Shown piece after piece: positions 51,243-60,129 of a stretch of DNA of 64,000 nucleotides. The position numbers and the translations under genes are program-made. Positions within the stretch are counted from its first letter, which is position 1. Each line of letters begins with the position of its first letter. The stretch is from NCBI GenBank assembly GCA_964530185.1, contig CAZHBB010000001.1:1-64000 (forward strand), in the 5' to 3' direction. This DNA comes from PWVB01 sp964530185. GTDB lineage: Bacteria; Chloroflexota; Anaerolineae; B4-G1; SLSP01. The notes under the pieces were generated by a model that saw nothing but the letters and a program-made list of their open reading frames with translations, made no database searches and was not told where the DNA came from.

Positions 51243-53009
51243 ATGCCGCGAAATCCCGAAGCGCGCCTGCAGGTCGTGGTGGCCCTGCTGGTTGTGGCCC
51301 TCGCTCTCATCCTGGTGAAGCTGGTACAGCTTCAGGTCCTGGATCGGGGAGAGTATCAGGATGTGGTGGAAGACACTATTTACCGTACTTATGCGTTGCC
51401 TGAGCCGCCCCGAGGACGGGTCCTGGACCGCAATGGGGATCTGCTGATCGGGAATGTACCGACCTACGACGTGGGTGCACAACTGACGGCGATACAGCCC
51501 ACGGATGTTCCCACGATCGCAACCAGTCTGGCCCCGATCTTGGGAATGGAGATCTCTGAACTTATGTCGCTGTTGGACTCTGAGTATCCCTGGGTCTATC
51601 TGGCGCGAGGCGTCAGTGTGGAGACGGCCCATGCGATCACAGAGGTGATCACGGCACAGAACAAACGGGCTGAAAATTCCCAGACGGAGAGGAAATGGGA
51701 TTGGCTTTCGCTTCAGGAGACCTGGCGTCGTTACTACGCCGAGGGGGCATTGGCGGCTCACGTGTTGGGCTTCGTCAATGAGGAGGGCGTCGGCTATGGG
51801 GTTGAGGCGGCGCAGCAGCGGTTCCTGCGACCACAATCAGTCCAGAACCAGGGGGTCGTGAATGTCCTCTCTGAGCCTCTCAGTGAGGAACTGGCCAGCA
51901 CAGAAGTTCGTACATATCCCGGAGCGGATCTCGTATTGACCATTGATCGCACTATCCAGGCCTTCGTGGAGGGAGAGCTCGACAAAGCGCTTGCTGAGTT
52001 TGGTGCTGCCTCTGGGACCATCCTGGTGATGGATCCCCGCACGGGGGCGATTCTGGCGAGTGCCAGTCGGCCTACCTATAGGCCGTACGACTATATGAGC
52101 TATGGGGGAGATGCACGAGACCTCTTTGCTGATCCCGCTCTCAGGGACTATGAGCCGGGTTCGGTATTTAAGCCGTTTGTCGTAGCTGCGGCCGTCGACT
52201 CCGGGCGAGTCACGGCCGACTGGTCCTACTATGATACAGGGGTCGTGGAGTATGGCGGCGTTTTCATTCGGAACTGGGATCGAAAGGGGTATGGGCAGCA
52301 GAATCTGCAAGGGATCCTGGACTACTCGCTCAACACAGGGGTAGCCACGTTGACGACCCGTGTCATGGGACCTGAGGTCTTCTACGCCTACATCCGGCGC
52401 TTTGGATTTGGGCAGCGCACAGGCATTGGGCTGGTGGGCGAGTCCCCAGGAGTCGTGCACCTGCCCTCTGATCTGGGTTGGGAGGACGGTTTCTTGGCGA
52501 CCAATGCCTTTGGTCAGGGGATCAGTGTGACTCCGTTGCAGTTGGCGACGGCTGCCACCGCTCTGGCCAACCATGGCACCATGATGGCGCCCTATATCGT
52601 GGCTGAGCGGCGTTACCCCGACGGGCGGCGATCGGTGACGCCACCACGAGTGCTCAGCGTGGTGCTCCATCCGGAGACCGCCGACTATGTGACAGAGCTG
52701 ATGGCAAACACGGTGGCCAATCGGCTGAAGATGGCTCAGGTTCCAGGCTATCGCATTGCTGGGAAGACGGGTACCGCCCAGATTCCGGTCAGTGGCGGGT
52801 ATGAGAGGGACGATGTGATCACCTCTTTCCTGGGATTCGGCCCGCTCCCTGACCCACAGATACTGATCCTGGTGAAACTCGACAGGCCTCAGGTGCCCAT
52901 GCACCTGCGCTGGGGGACCCAGACCGCGGCCCCGGTCTTCCAGCGGGTGGCCTCTCGCCTGTTTGTCCTGTTGGGGATTCCACCTACCGAGGGGTGGGCA
53001 GGGCCTTAA
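51243..53009 (+). CDS. ftsI: Septal peptidoglycan transpeptidase FtsI (class B PBP)
   Basis: 588-residue penicillin-binding protein with one N-terminal transmembrane anchor (about residues 11-30), a dimerisation domain starting at PPRGRVLDRNGDLL and a C-terminal transpeptidase. Active-site motifs are Ser307-Val-Phe-Lys310 (SxxK), Ser362-Leu-Asn364 (SxN) and Lys508-Thr-Gly510 (KTG). It cross-links peptidoglycan outside the membrane during division. No PASTA domain is present. GGGAGG precedes the ATG, and it lies directly after the FtsL-like gene, supporting the FtsI role rather than that of an elongation PBP. Confidence 0.93.
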   Translation: MPRNPEARLQVVVALLVVALALILVKLVQLQVLDRGEYQDVVEDTIYRTYALPEPPRGRVLDRNGDLLIGNVPTYDVGAQLTAIQPTDVPTIATSLAPILGMEISELMSLLDSEYPWVYLARGVSVETAHAITEVITAQNKRAENSQTERKWDWLSLQETWRRYYAEGALAAHVLGFVNEEGVGYGVEAAQQRFLRPQSVQNQGVVNVLSEPLSEELASTEVRTYPGADLVLTIDRTIQAFVEGELDKALAEFGAASGTILVMDPRTGAILASASRPTYRPYDYMSYGGDARDLFADPALRDYEPGSVFKPFVVAAAVDSGRVTADWSYYDTGVVEYGGVFIRNWDRKGYGQQNLQGILDYSLNTGVATLTTRVMGPEVFYAYIRRFGFGQRTGIGLVGESPGVVHLPSDLGWEDGFLATNAFGQGISVTPLQLATAATALANHGTMMAPYIVAERRYPDGRRSVTPPRVLSVVLHPETADYVTELMANTVANRLKMAQVPGYRIAGKTGTAQIPVSGGYERDDVITSFLGFGPLPDPQILILVKLDRPQVPMHLRWGTQTAAPVFQRVASRLFVLLGIPPTEGWAGP

Positions 53010-53023
53010 GGGAAAGGTATGGC

Positions 53024-54487
53024 ATGGCGCGTCAATTAACCCTGGCCTCTTTTGTCGAAGCATTGACTGGCTGGCATCCGCCTGGACTGGAGATGCCAGT
53101 TTGGCCTATCATTGACTCGCGCGAGGCCAAGGCAGGCAGTCTGTTCTTCGCCTTTGAGGGTGAGCATGTCGATGGGCATGACTTCGTCCAGGACGCTCTC
53201 CAGCGAGGGGCAGTGGGGGCGGTGATCGAGCATGATGTGACCCTCGACCGCCATGAGGGCAAGGTGTTGGACCTGAGCAGACCGTTGGATCGTAGCAGGG
53301 CCCTTCGGCCGCCCCTGGTGGTACGTGTATCCAGGGTGTTGGAGGCACTCCAGGGGAGCGCCCGATGGTGGCGACAGCAGCTTCCGGTGCGTGTGATTGG
53401 TATCACGGGGAGTGTGGGTAAGACCACCACCAAGGAGTTGGTGGCACAGGTATTGGAGAAACGCTATCGGGTCAGCCGCAATCCGGCGTCCTACAACAAC
53501 GAGCTGGGTCTGCCCCTGACACTGCTGCGGTTAGACGCCACGGTGGAGCGTGCGGTCCTGGAGATGGGGATGTATGTTCCTGGCGATATTCGTTTCCTGG
53601 CCGAACTCGCCCATCCGGATGTGGGGATTGTGACCAATGTAGCACCGGTTCACGCGGAGCGGGCAGGGAGCCTGGACGCCATTGCACGCGGTAAGCGAGA
53701 GTTGGTGGAGAGCCTGCCGGCGGCGCCGCGCGGGGTCGCGATCCTGAACCAAGATGACCCACGGGTGCGCGAGATGGCAGCCTATACCCAGGCGCGGGTG
53801 ATGACGTATGGTACCTCGCCGGAAGCCCATCTGTGGGCCGATGAGGTCGAGCTCATGGGCCTGCGAGGCGTGCGGATGACGTTGCACGAGGGCAAGACGA
53901 GTGTGCCAGTGGAGGCATCCCTGCTGGGCCGCCACAGTGTCTATGCAGTGCTGCGGGCCGCTGCGGCGGGTCTGGTGGAGGGGCTGACATGGGAGGAGAT
54001 CAGGGCCGGGTTGGCCAGTCGCGGGCCACGGCCGCGCATGGTCGTGAAGCAAGGGCGGGATGGGATTGTGCTCATCGACGATGCCTACAACGCCAGCCCG
54101 CCCTCAGTGTTGGCGGCGCTCGATTTCCTGGCAGAGCTTCCACATGCGGGGCGTCGGGTCGCTGTATTGGGTGATATGTTGGAACTCGGTCCTTATGAGC
54201 AGGAAGGACATCGGCAGGTAGGGCTGCGGGCAGCCGAGGTGCTCTCTGAGCTGGTGGTGGTGGGCGAAGCGGCCCGGCTGATTGCAGAAGGGGCCCGCTC
54301 GCGGGGTATGTCTGCAGCGCGAGTTCATTGGGCAGCGGATAGTGGACAGGCTGTGGATGTGGTGTCCTCTATCCTGAGGCCGGGGGATCTAGTTCTCGTT
54401 AAGGGGTCACGGGCTATCCATCTCGAGCAAGTGGTGGACGCATTGTGTGATGAGGAGGCGACGATTGAGAGCTCAGCCGACGCCTAA
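53024..54487 (+). CDS. murF: UDP-MurNAc-tripeptide:D-Ala-D-Ala ligase MurF
   Basis: 487-residue ATP-dependent ligase adding D-Ala-D-Ala to the UDP-MurNAc tripeptide in the cytoplasm. Motifs: P-loop GITGSVGKTTTKELV, ERAVLEMGMY, the NVAPVHAERAGSLDAIARGKRELV segment and the C-terminal LIDDAYNASPPSVLAAL and AVLGDMLELGPYE, which separate MurF from MurE. It begins 14 bases after ftsI; murE, which usually stands between them, is absent. The ATG at this position is chosen because the conserved domain begins directly after it. Confidence 0.95.
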   Translation: MARQLTLASFVEALTGWHPPGLEMPVWPIIDSREAKAGSLFFAFEGEHVDGHDFVQDALQRGAVGAVIEHDVTLDRHEGKVLDLSRPLDRSRALRPPLVVRVSRVLEALQGSARWWRQQLPVRVIGITGSVGKTTTKELVAQVLEKRYRVSRNPASYNNELGLPLTLLRLDATVERAVLEMGMYVPGDIRFLAELAHPDVGIVTNVAPVHAERAGSLDAIARGKRELVESLPAAPRGVAILNQDDPRVREMAAYTQARVMTYGTSPEAHLWADEVELMGLRGVRMTLHEGKTSVPVEASLLGRHSVYAVLRAAAAGLVEGLTWEEIRAGLASRGPRPRMVVKQGRDGIVLIDDAYNASPPSVLAALDFLAELPHAGRRVAVLGDMLELGPYEQEGHRQVGLRAAEVLSELVVVGEAARLIAEGARSRGMSAARVHWAADSGQAVDVVSSILRPGDLVLVKGSRAIHLEQVVDALCDEEATIESSADA

Positions 54488-55859
54488 ATCCGTCGTCATC
54501 CTGGGGCTTGCGCGTCAGGGCAAAGCGCTGGCGCGCTTCTTTGCCGAGAGAGGCGCTCACGTGGTGGTGTCGGACCTACGTGAGGCCACTCAACTTTCCG
54601 GTCAGTTGGATGAGCTAGCGGACCTGCCTGTGAAGTACGTGTTGGGGCAGCACCCGGTGAGCCTTTTGGATGGCTGCGAGTTGCTCTGTCTGAGCGGTGG
54701 GGTCTCTCCGGAGATACCGCTGGTGCAGGAGGCCTTGCGCCGTGGCATTCCACTGAGCAACGACGCGCAGGAGTTCATGACACGCTGTCCGGCACCCGTG
54801 GTGGGGATCACGGGCTCGGCGGGCAAGACGACGACGACTGCCCTGGTGGGTCGCATGCTGGAAGCTTCGGGTTTCCGGACCTGGGTGGGCGGCAATATAG
54901 GGTATCCGCTGCTCAACGCGCTGTCGGATATTCAGGAGACGGATCGTGTCGTGGTGGAGCTATCCAGTTTCCAGCTTGAGCTGATGGATGTGAGCCCTCC
55001 TGTGGCGGGCCTGCTGAACATCACACCGAATCATCTGGACCGCCATCATACTATGGAGGCCTATATCGCTGCCAAACGTCACATCATGGATTATCAGGGC
55101 CCGCAGGATGTGCTGGTCTTGGGATACGACAACGAGAGGACGCGGGCTCTGGCAGGGTATGCGGTGGGGCAGGTACGTTTCTTCAGCGGTTTGACCCATG
55201 TCGAGGAGGGGACTTACCTGCATGGGGGTGAGTTGGTGTTGCGACACCAGGGACATGAGACTGTCGTGGCACGGCGTGATGCCATCCGGCTGCGTGGATT
55301 CCACAATGTGCAGAACGTGCTGGCGGCTATCGCATTGGCTGATGCTGCTGGGGCGACGGTGGAGGGGATGCGTCAGGCGATTGCCGCCTTCACAGGGGTG
55401 TCTCATCGGTTGGAGGAGGTGTGCCGTCGTCGAGGTGTGCTGTGGATCGATGACTCGATTGCCACGACGCCAGAGCGGGTAGTGGCGGCTTTGGCCTCAT
55501 TTGAGGAGCCACTGGTGTTGCTGGCTGGGGGACGCGACAAAGATCTCCCGTGGGGGCTGTTCGCTGAGCGCGTCGTCGAGAGAGTGCGTGTGCTCATCCT
55601 CTTCGGTGAGGCAGCGCCATTGATCGAAGAGCATGTGAGGGAAGCCTGGGAACGAGCGGAGGCTGTGGGTAAGAGGATTGCCATGGAACGGCTGCTTCGA
55701 GCGGGTGACCTCCGGAATGCGGTGACTCTGGCGAGCGAGTTGGCGCGACCGGGTGATGTGGTGTTGCTTTCACCAGGCGGCACGAGCTTTGATGCTTTTC
55801 AGGATTTTGCCGAGCGAGGGGACTGTTTCAAGCGCTGGGTGGCAGCGCTTGAGGACTGA
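54465..55859 (+). CDS. murD: UDP-MurNAc-L-alanine:D-glutamate ligase MurD
   Basis: 464-residue ligase adding D-Glu to UDP-MurNAc-L-Ala. It has the N-terminal VVILGLARQGKALARFF, the P-loop VGITGSAGKTTTTALVG, NITPNHLDRHHTMEAYIAAK, and a C-terminal WIDDSIATTPERVVAAL with AGGRDKDLPW, as in MurD. The start is probably a TTG 6 bases after AGGAGG inside the murF end, giving a 23-base overlap; GTG/ATG codons 15-18 bases upstream lack a site. mraY, usually found between murF and murD, is not here. Confidence 0.94.
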   Translation: MRAQPTPKSVVILGLARQGKALARFFAERGAHVVVSDLREATQLSGQLDELADLPVKYVLGQHPVSLLDGCELLCLSGGVSPEIPLVQEALRRGIPLSNDAQEFMTRCPAPVVGITGSAGKTTTTALVGRMLEASGFRTWVGGNIGYPLLNALSDIQETDRVVVELSSFQLELMDVSPPVAGLLNITPNHLDRHHTMEAYIAAKRHIMDYQGPQDVLVLGYDNERTRALAGYAVGQVRFFSGLTHVEEGTYLHGGELVLRHQGHETVVARRDAIRLRGFHNVQNVLAAIALADAAGATVEGMRQAIAAFTGVSHRLEEVCRRRGVLWIDDSIATTPERVVAALASFEEPLVLLAGGRDKDLPWGLFAERVVERVRVLILFGEAAPLIEEHVREAWERAEAVGKRIAMERLLRAGDLRNAVTLASELARPGDVVLLSPGGTSFDAFQDFAERGDCFKRWVAALED

Positions 55860-55888
55860 GGCTGTAGCCTTTGGGTTGGGAGGAAAAC

Positions 55889-57061
55889 GTGGATCGACAT
55901 AGAGATGGCACAGGTTCAGTGGACAGGCTCTTGATCCTCGTCACTGTGCTGATCGTTGCCTTCGGCGTGCTAGCCCTGTTCAGTGCTTCCTTCGCCGTGG
56001 GGGATGACTTCTGGCGAAAGCAGATCCTTTGGATATTGATTGGCACATCGGCGGCGGTCCTGGTCACGCGTATCCCCTATTCGGTCTGGGCCAAGGTGGC
56101 TCTGCCCTTGTTAGGAGTAACTTTGGCGATGTTGCTCATCACCGTGCTCTTTGGCAATGAGGTGTGGGGGGGGCGCAGGGGACTTGTGGGGGGAAGCTCG
56201 ATTCAGCCTGGAGTATTGGCGCGACTGATCACGGTGATCTATGTCGCAGCCTGGCTGGCGTCCAAGGGTGAGGAACTCAATCAGGTGAAGACGGCGTTGA
56301 TCCCCTTTGGTGTGATTATCGGTGTGACCGCCGTCCTGGTCATGGCGCAGAGGGATCTGAGCACAGCCTTTCTACTCATAGGCACAGGACTGCTCATGTT
56401 CTTCTTTGCCGGGGGGGATCCGCTGCAGATCTTCTTCACGGCGATAATCGGTACCGTGGGTGGTGGGCTGTTCGCTGTGCTCGTGCCCTACTCACGCGAG
56501 CGCCTCGCGGAGTGGATCGCATCTTTTTCCGATCCGACAAAGATGCCCTATCAGGTGTGGCGTGCGTTCCAGGCCATCAGCCATGGGGGCGTGACCGGGA
56601 CGGGCCTGGGGCGCGGCGTGCTCAAGTTTGGCTATCTGCCGGTGCCACATACGGACAGCATCTTTGCGGTAATCGCTGAGGAGACAGGGTTATTGGGATG
56701 CCTGGTTGTTCTGGGACTGTTCGCGGTGTTTGCCTGGCGCGGCTATCGTATCGCCCTGAGCACGGTGAACCCCTTCGGGTCGCTGATCGCATTTGGGGTT
56801 ACCACGATGATTGTCAGCGAGGCTGCGCTGAACATCGCTGTCATGGTGGGGTTGTTTCCTCCTACGGGCACCGCTCTCCCGTTCTTCAGTTATGGGGGGA
56901 CGGGCATGGTAGTCAATCTGGTGGGCCTGGGGCTATTGCTCAGCGTCTCTAGGGGACGCCCACGAGGGGTATGGGATGAGGCTTTGGATCGTTGGTGGCG
57001 GAACTGGCGGACACGTCTATCCGGCGCTCGCCGTCGCCCAGGCTTTGGTCGCTCTCTGTAG
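55889..57061 (+). CDS. ftsW: FtsW/RodA/SpoVE family septal glycosyltransferase
   Basis: 390-residue SEDS protein with about 10 transmembrane helices that polymerises lipid II at the septum with FtsI. Family signature in the last third: GGVTGTGLGRGVLKFGYLPVPHTDSIFAVIAEETGLLG with the conserved Glu, and LPFFSYGGTGMVVNLVGLGLLLSVSR. GTG start, with GGGAGG 6 bases upstream; a TTG 18 bases earlier is weaker. Its C-terminal basic tail overlaps murG by 86 bases. Position beside murD and murG supports FtsW over RodA. Confidence 0.93.
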   Translation: MDRHRDGTGSVDRLLILVTVLIVAFGVLALFSASFAVGDDFWRKQILWILIGTSAAVLVTRIPYSVWAKVALPLLGVTLAMLLITVLFGNEVWGGRRGLVGGSSIQPGVLARLITVIYVAAWLASKGEELNQVKTALIPFGVIIGVTAVLVMAQRDLSTAFLLIGTGLLMFFFAGGDPLQIFFTAIIGTVGGGLFAVLVPYSRERLAEWIASFSDPTKMPYQVWRAFQAISHGGVTGTGLGRGVLKFGYLPVPHTDSIFAVIAEETGLLGCLVVLGLFAVFAWRGYRIALSTVNPFGSLIAFGVTTMIVSEAALNIAVMVGLFPPTGTALPFFSYGGTGMVVNLVGLGLLLSVSRGRPRGVWDEALDRWWRNWRTRLSGARRRPGFGRSL

Positions 57062-58076
57062 TGAAGTGGAGTTGACCTGGGTGGGCACGATAGCGGGCAT
57101 GGAGCGTGAGATCGTTCAGCGTGAGGGTATCCCATTCATTGGGCTGCCTGCCGGCGGCTTGCATGGTGTGGGCATCCTCAATGTGGTGCGGAACGGCTGG
57201 ACGCTCGCTCGCGGGCTTTTCGCGGCCTGGCGTCACGTTCGTCGTGAACGACCGTTGGCGCTTCTGACGACAGGTGGGTATGTGAGCGGACCTGTGGCCC
57301 TCGCGGCGCGTCAGGAGGGAGTTCCGATCCTGGTATTTCTGCCCGACATCGAGCCGGCGCAATCGGTGCGAGCTGTCGCTCGTCTGGCACGCCGGGTGGC
57401 TGTGTCGGTGCCCGATTCGCTGCAATACTTTCCTGAGGGCAAGGCGGTCGTGACGGGTTATCCCCTGGGAGAGCGCATCACGCAGTGGACTCGGGAGAAG
57501 GGGCGAAGTGCGCTTCAACTGGATCAGGACGTGCGGGTCCTGCTGATCTTTGGTGGGAGCCGAGGGGCTCGCTCCATCAACCGGGCCACGATGCATCACA
57601 TCGCAGCGTTGACCCAGATGGCATATGTGGTGCATATCACGGGCACGCTCGATTGGCCTGAGGTGGTGCAGGCGCGCGACGCACTTCCTAAGGAGGTGCA
57701 GGCACGTTATCACGCCTATCCCTATTTGCATGAGAGGATGGGAGCCGCGCTGGCGGCTGCCGATCTGGCCGTCGCGCGAGCAGGGGCTGGAGTGCTGGGG
57801 GAGTTCCCCTATTTCGGCCTGCCGGGGATCCTGGTCCCCTATCCCCACGCATGGCGCTATCAGCGAGTGAACGCTGCATGGTTGGCCGATCGAGGGGCCG
57901 CCATAGTCGTTGAGGATGCGACATTGGAGGAGCGTCTGGTGCCCACTGTAGCGTCACTCTTCGAGGCCCCCGAACGCCTTACGGCCATGGCAGAGGCGGC
58001 CCGGGGGCTGGCCAGGCCCAAGGCGGCGGAGGATATTGCACGTTTGATGCTTGGGCTGGTGGGAGAAGTCTGTTGA
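56976..58076 (+). CDS. murG: UDP-GlcNAc:lipid I N-acetylglucosaminyltransferase MurG
   Basis: 366-residue GT28 enzyme converting lipid I to lipid II at the inner membrane face. The glycine-rich acceptor loop IVGGGTGGHVYPALAVAQ is at the N terminus, so the start cannot be moved downstream. Other marks are TTGGYVSGPVALAA, LIFGGSRGARSIN and the donor-site ARAGAGVLGEFPYFGLPGILVPYPHA. It starts 86 bases inside ftsW in another frame, an unusually long overlap. The family identity is secure. Confidence 0.95.
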   Translation: MRLWIVGGGTGGHVYPALAVAQALVALCSEVELTWVGTIAGMEREIVQREGIPFIGLPAGGLHGVGILNVVRNGWTLARGLFAAWRHVRRERPLALLTTGGYVSGPVALAARQEGVPILVFLPDIEPAQSVRAVARLARRVAVSVPDSLQYFPEGKAVVTGYPLGERITQWTREKGRSALQLDQDVRVLLIFGGSRGARSINRATMHHIAALTQMAYVVHITGTLDWPEVVQARDALPKEVQARYHAYPYLHERMGAALAAADLAVARAGAGVLGEFPYFGLPGILVPYPHAWRYQRVNAAWLADRGAAIVVEDATLEERLVPTVASLFEAPERLTAMAEAARGLARPKAAEDIARLMLGLVGEVC

Positions 58077-58111
58077 TGGGTAAGGCTCCATAAGCGCATA
58101 AGGATGAAGCG

Positions 58112-58642
58112 ATGGTTCCTTTAGAGACTGTGTTTACAGGCTTGGTGATCCTGTTCGCCTTGATTGGTGCGCTACGCGGGTGGGCGAAGGAGCTCCTGGT
58201 GACCTTCAGCGTGGTTCTGGCCCGCTTTATCGAGTATGTGGCACTTGTCTACGTACCGGTACTTGGTGGGTCGCTGCAGTCGCTTCAACAGACCGATCCC
58301 AAGACGTGGTTCTACGTGCGTCTTGCGATCTTCGGTGTGGTGGTGGCGTTCGGCTATGCGACCACAGTGATCTCGAGTCATCTGGGTTCCCGCGCCCGCA
58401 AGGAAAAGCTGCAGGATACCCTGTTGGGGTTCTTCCTGGGCGCGATCAATGGCTTCCTGGTCGTCGGGACCGTATGGGGATTCCTGGATCAGTTGGGATA
58501 CACCATCTGGGGGATCACGGGGCCGGCGACGGATGCGGCCCGTGACATCGTGCGCTATCTGCCCACGGTGTGGCTGGAGGGCCCGATGCTATTTGTGGGG
58601 GTTGCTGTCGCATTTGCGTTTGTGTTGATTGTGTTTGTGTGA
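58112..58642 (+). CDS. CvpA-like integral membrane protein
   Basis: 176-residue protein with about four transmembrane helices (near 8-20, 28-52, 67-88, 108-128, with a last one at 155-176). It has a first-helix segment FALIGALRGWAKELLVTFSVVLA similar to the CvpA/colicin V production family. Its place between murG and murC in the cell wall cluster suggests an envelope role, but none is established. Its stop overlaps the probable GTG of murC by 4 bases (GTGA). Confidence 0.7.
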   Translation: MVPLETVFTGLVILFALIGALRGWAKELLVTFSVVLARFIEYVALVYVPVLGGSLQSLQQTDPKTWFYVRLAIFGVVVAFGYATTVISSHLGSRARKEKLQDTLLGFFLGAINGFLVVGTVWGFLDQLGYTIWGITGPATDAARDIVRYLPTVWLEGPMLFVGVAVAFAFVLIVFV

Positions 58643-60129
58643 GCGAGGATAGAGGGACATTGGCTGCAAGGCAGAAGGTGTCAGAGCGTCAGGATGTGAA
58701 GGCGGTTCACATCGTGGGGATCGGTGGGGCCGGGATGTCGGCTATCGCCCGTGTGCTGCATGGGCGTGGTGTGTGCGTCCAGGGCTCGGACCGGCGCGCC
58801 TCCCCCATCACTGAGGCCTTGCAGGCGGAGGGTATCCCTGTCTTCATTGGCCATGCGGCCGAGAATGTGGGTGTCCCGGATCTTGTCCTGGCTTCGTCGG
58901 CGGTGCCAGATGACAATGAGGAGCTCCAGGCGGCCCGTGCCAAAGGCGTGCCCGTACTGAGGCGCCCTGAGTTCCTGCCCTGGCTGACGGCGGGCTATGA
59001 TGTGGTTGCGGTCGCGGGGGCGCACGGGAAGACCACCGTTACCGGGATGATCGCCAAGGTCCTGGTGGAGGCAGGCGCTGACCCCTCGTTCATCGTGGGT
59101 GGGGTGATGAAGGACCTGGGGACGAACGGCCGGGCTGGACGTAGTCGGCTTTTCGTGTTTGAGGCTGACGAGTACCGGGAGACGTTTCTGGCGTTGGAGC
59201 CGACGATTGCTGTGGTGACCAATGTGGAGTTCGATCACCCCGACTGTTTTGCGGATATGGATGCGGTGCGGCGGGCCTTTGAGCGTTTCGTGTCGGGTAT
59301 TCGGAAGGGCGGTGTATTGATCGCCTGTGGCGATGATCCTGAGACGGCTGCTATCGCCGAGCACCGGCGTGAGGTCGGTGAAGAGGTGATCCTCTATGGT
59401 CTGAATGAGAGTGCTGCCTATGCCTGGCGGGCCACGGAAGTGCGTCCCAGTGCTCAGGGGGGTGTGAGCCTGACCGTCTGGCGTCAAGGGGATCTCGTGG
59501 GGCAGTTGACCCTGCGGATCCCTGGGCGGCATAACGCCTCTAATGCCCTGGCGGCGTTGGCTGTGGGCCAGATGTTGGGAATCGAGTCGGGTGTGGCATT
59601 CAGAGCCTTGAAGACCTTCAGCGGCACCGGCCGCCGTTTCGAGGTGTTGGGCGAGCGCGCGGGCGTGACGGTCATTGACGACTATGCCCATCATCCTACG
59701 CAGATCCGCGGTGTGTTGCGTGCGGCGCGGGGACGTTACGGCAAGCGTCGGCTGATCGCGGTGTGGGAACCGCACACGTTCAGCCGCGTGCGCGCCCTGT
59801 ATAGGGCGTTCATGGGGGCGTTCGATGCGGCTGATCGGGTGGTGATCCTCCCGATTTATGCGGCGCGGGAGGTGGATGACGGGACGTTGACTGCTGAGAT
59901 GCTGGCCCGCGACCTCCAGCATGGAGCGGTGTGGGCGGCTTCCACCCTGGATGAGGCCGTTGAGCATCTGCAGGCGATAGCGCAGCCTGGAGATGTCATT
60001 TTGCTCATGGGAGCCGGTGACGAGTATCGGGTGGGCCAACGCCTTTTGGCACAGCTTGAGGAGGCCAATGGGACAGGTACGGCCGTGGAGACGTGTGAGG
60101 CAGGAAGGGATCATGGGGTTGCGTCCTGA
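58639..60129 (+). CDS. murC: UDP-N-acetylmuramate:L-alanine ligase MurC
   Basis: 496-residue cytoplasmic ligase that starts the stem peptide. It shows VHIVGIGGAGMSAIARVL (Rossmann), VAGAHGKTTVTGMIAKVL (P-loop), EADEYRETFL, VEFDHPDCFADMD and the C-terminal IDDYAHHPTQIRGVL, characteristic of MurC. The start is uncertain: GTG in a 4-base overlap with the preceding gene, or a TTG (58660) or GTG (58678) a little downstream. The last 17 bases overlap murB. Confidence 0.95.
   Translation: MSEDRGTLAARQKVSERQDVKAVHIVGIGGAGMSAIARVLHGRGVCVQGSDRRASPITEALQAEGIPVFIGHAAENVGVPDLVLASSAVPDDNEELQAARAKGVPVLRRPEFLPWLTAGYDVVAVAGAHGKTTVTGMIAKVLVEAGADPSFIVGGVMKDLGTNGRAGRSRLFVFEADEYRETFLALEPTIAVVTNVEFDHPDCFADMDAVRRAFERFVSGIRKGGVLIACGDDPETAAIAEHRREVGEEVILYGLNESAAYAWRATEVRPSAQGGVSLTVWRQGDLVGQLTLRIPGRHNASNALAALAVGQMLGIESGVAFRALKTFSGTGRRFEVLGERAGVTVIDDYAHHPTQIRGVLRAARGRYGKRRLIAVWEPHTFSRVRALYRAFMGAFDAADRVVILPIYAAREVDDGTLTAEMLARDLQHGAVWAASTLDEAVEHLQAIAQPGDVILLMGAGDEYRVGQRLLAQLEEANGTGTAVETCEAGRDHGVAS

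Noticed and set aside
58681..60114. Open frame of about 477 codons on the minus strand opposite murC
   Set aside because: murC on the plus strand has all expected motifs. The antisense translation is rich in His, Arg and Pro without any fold signature.
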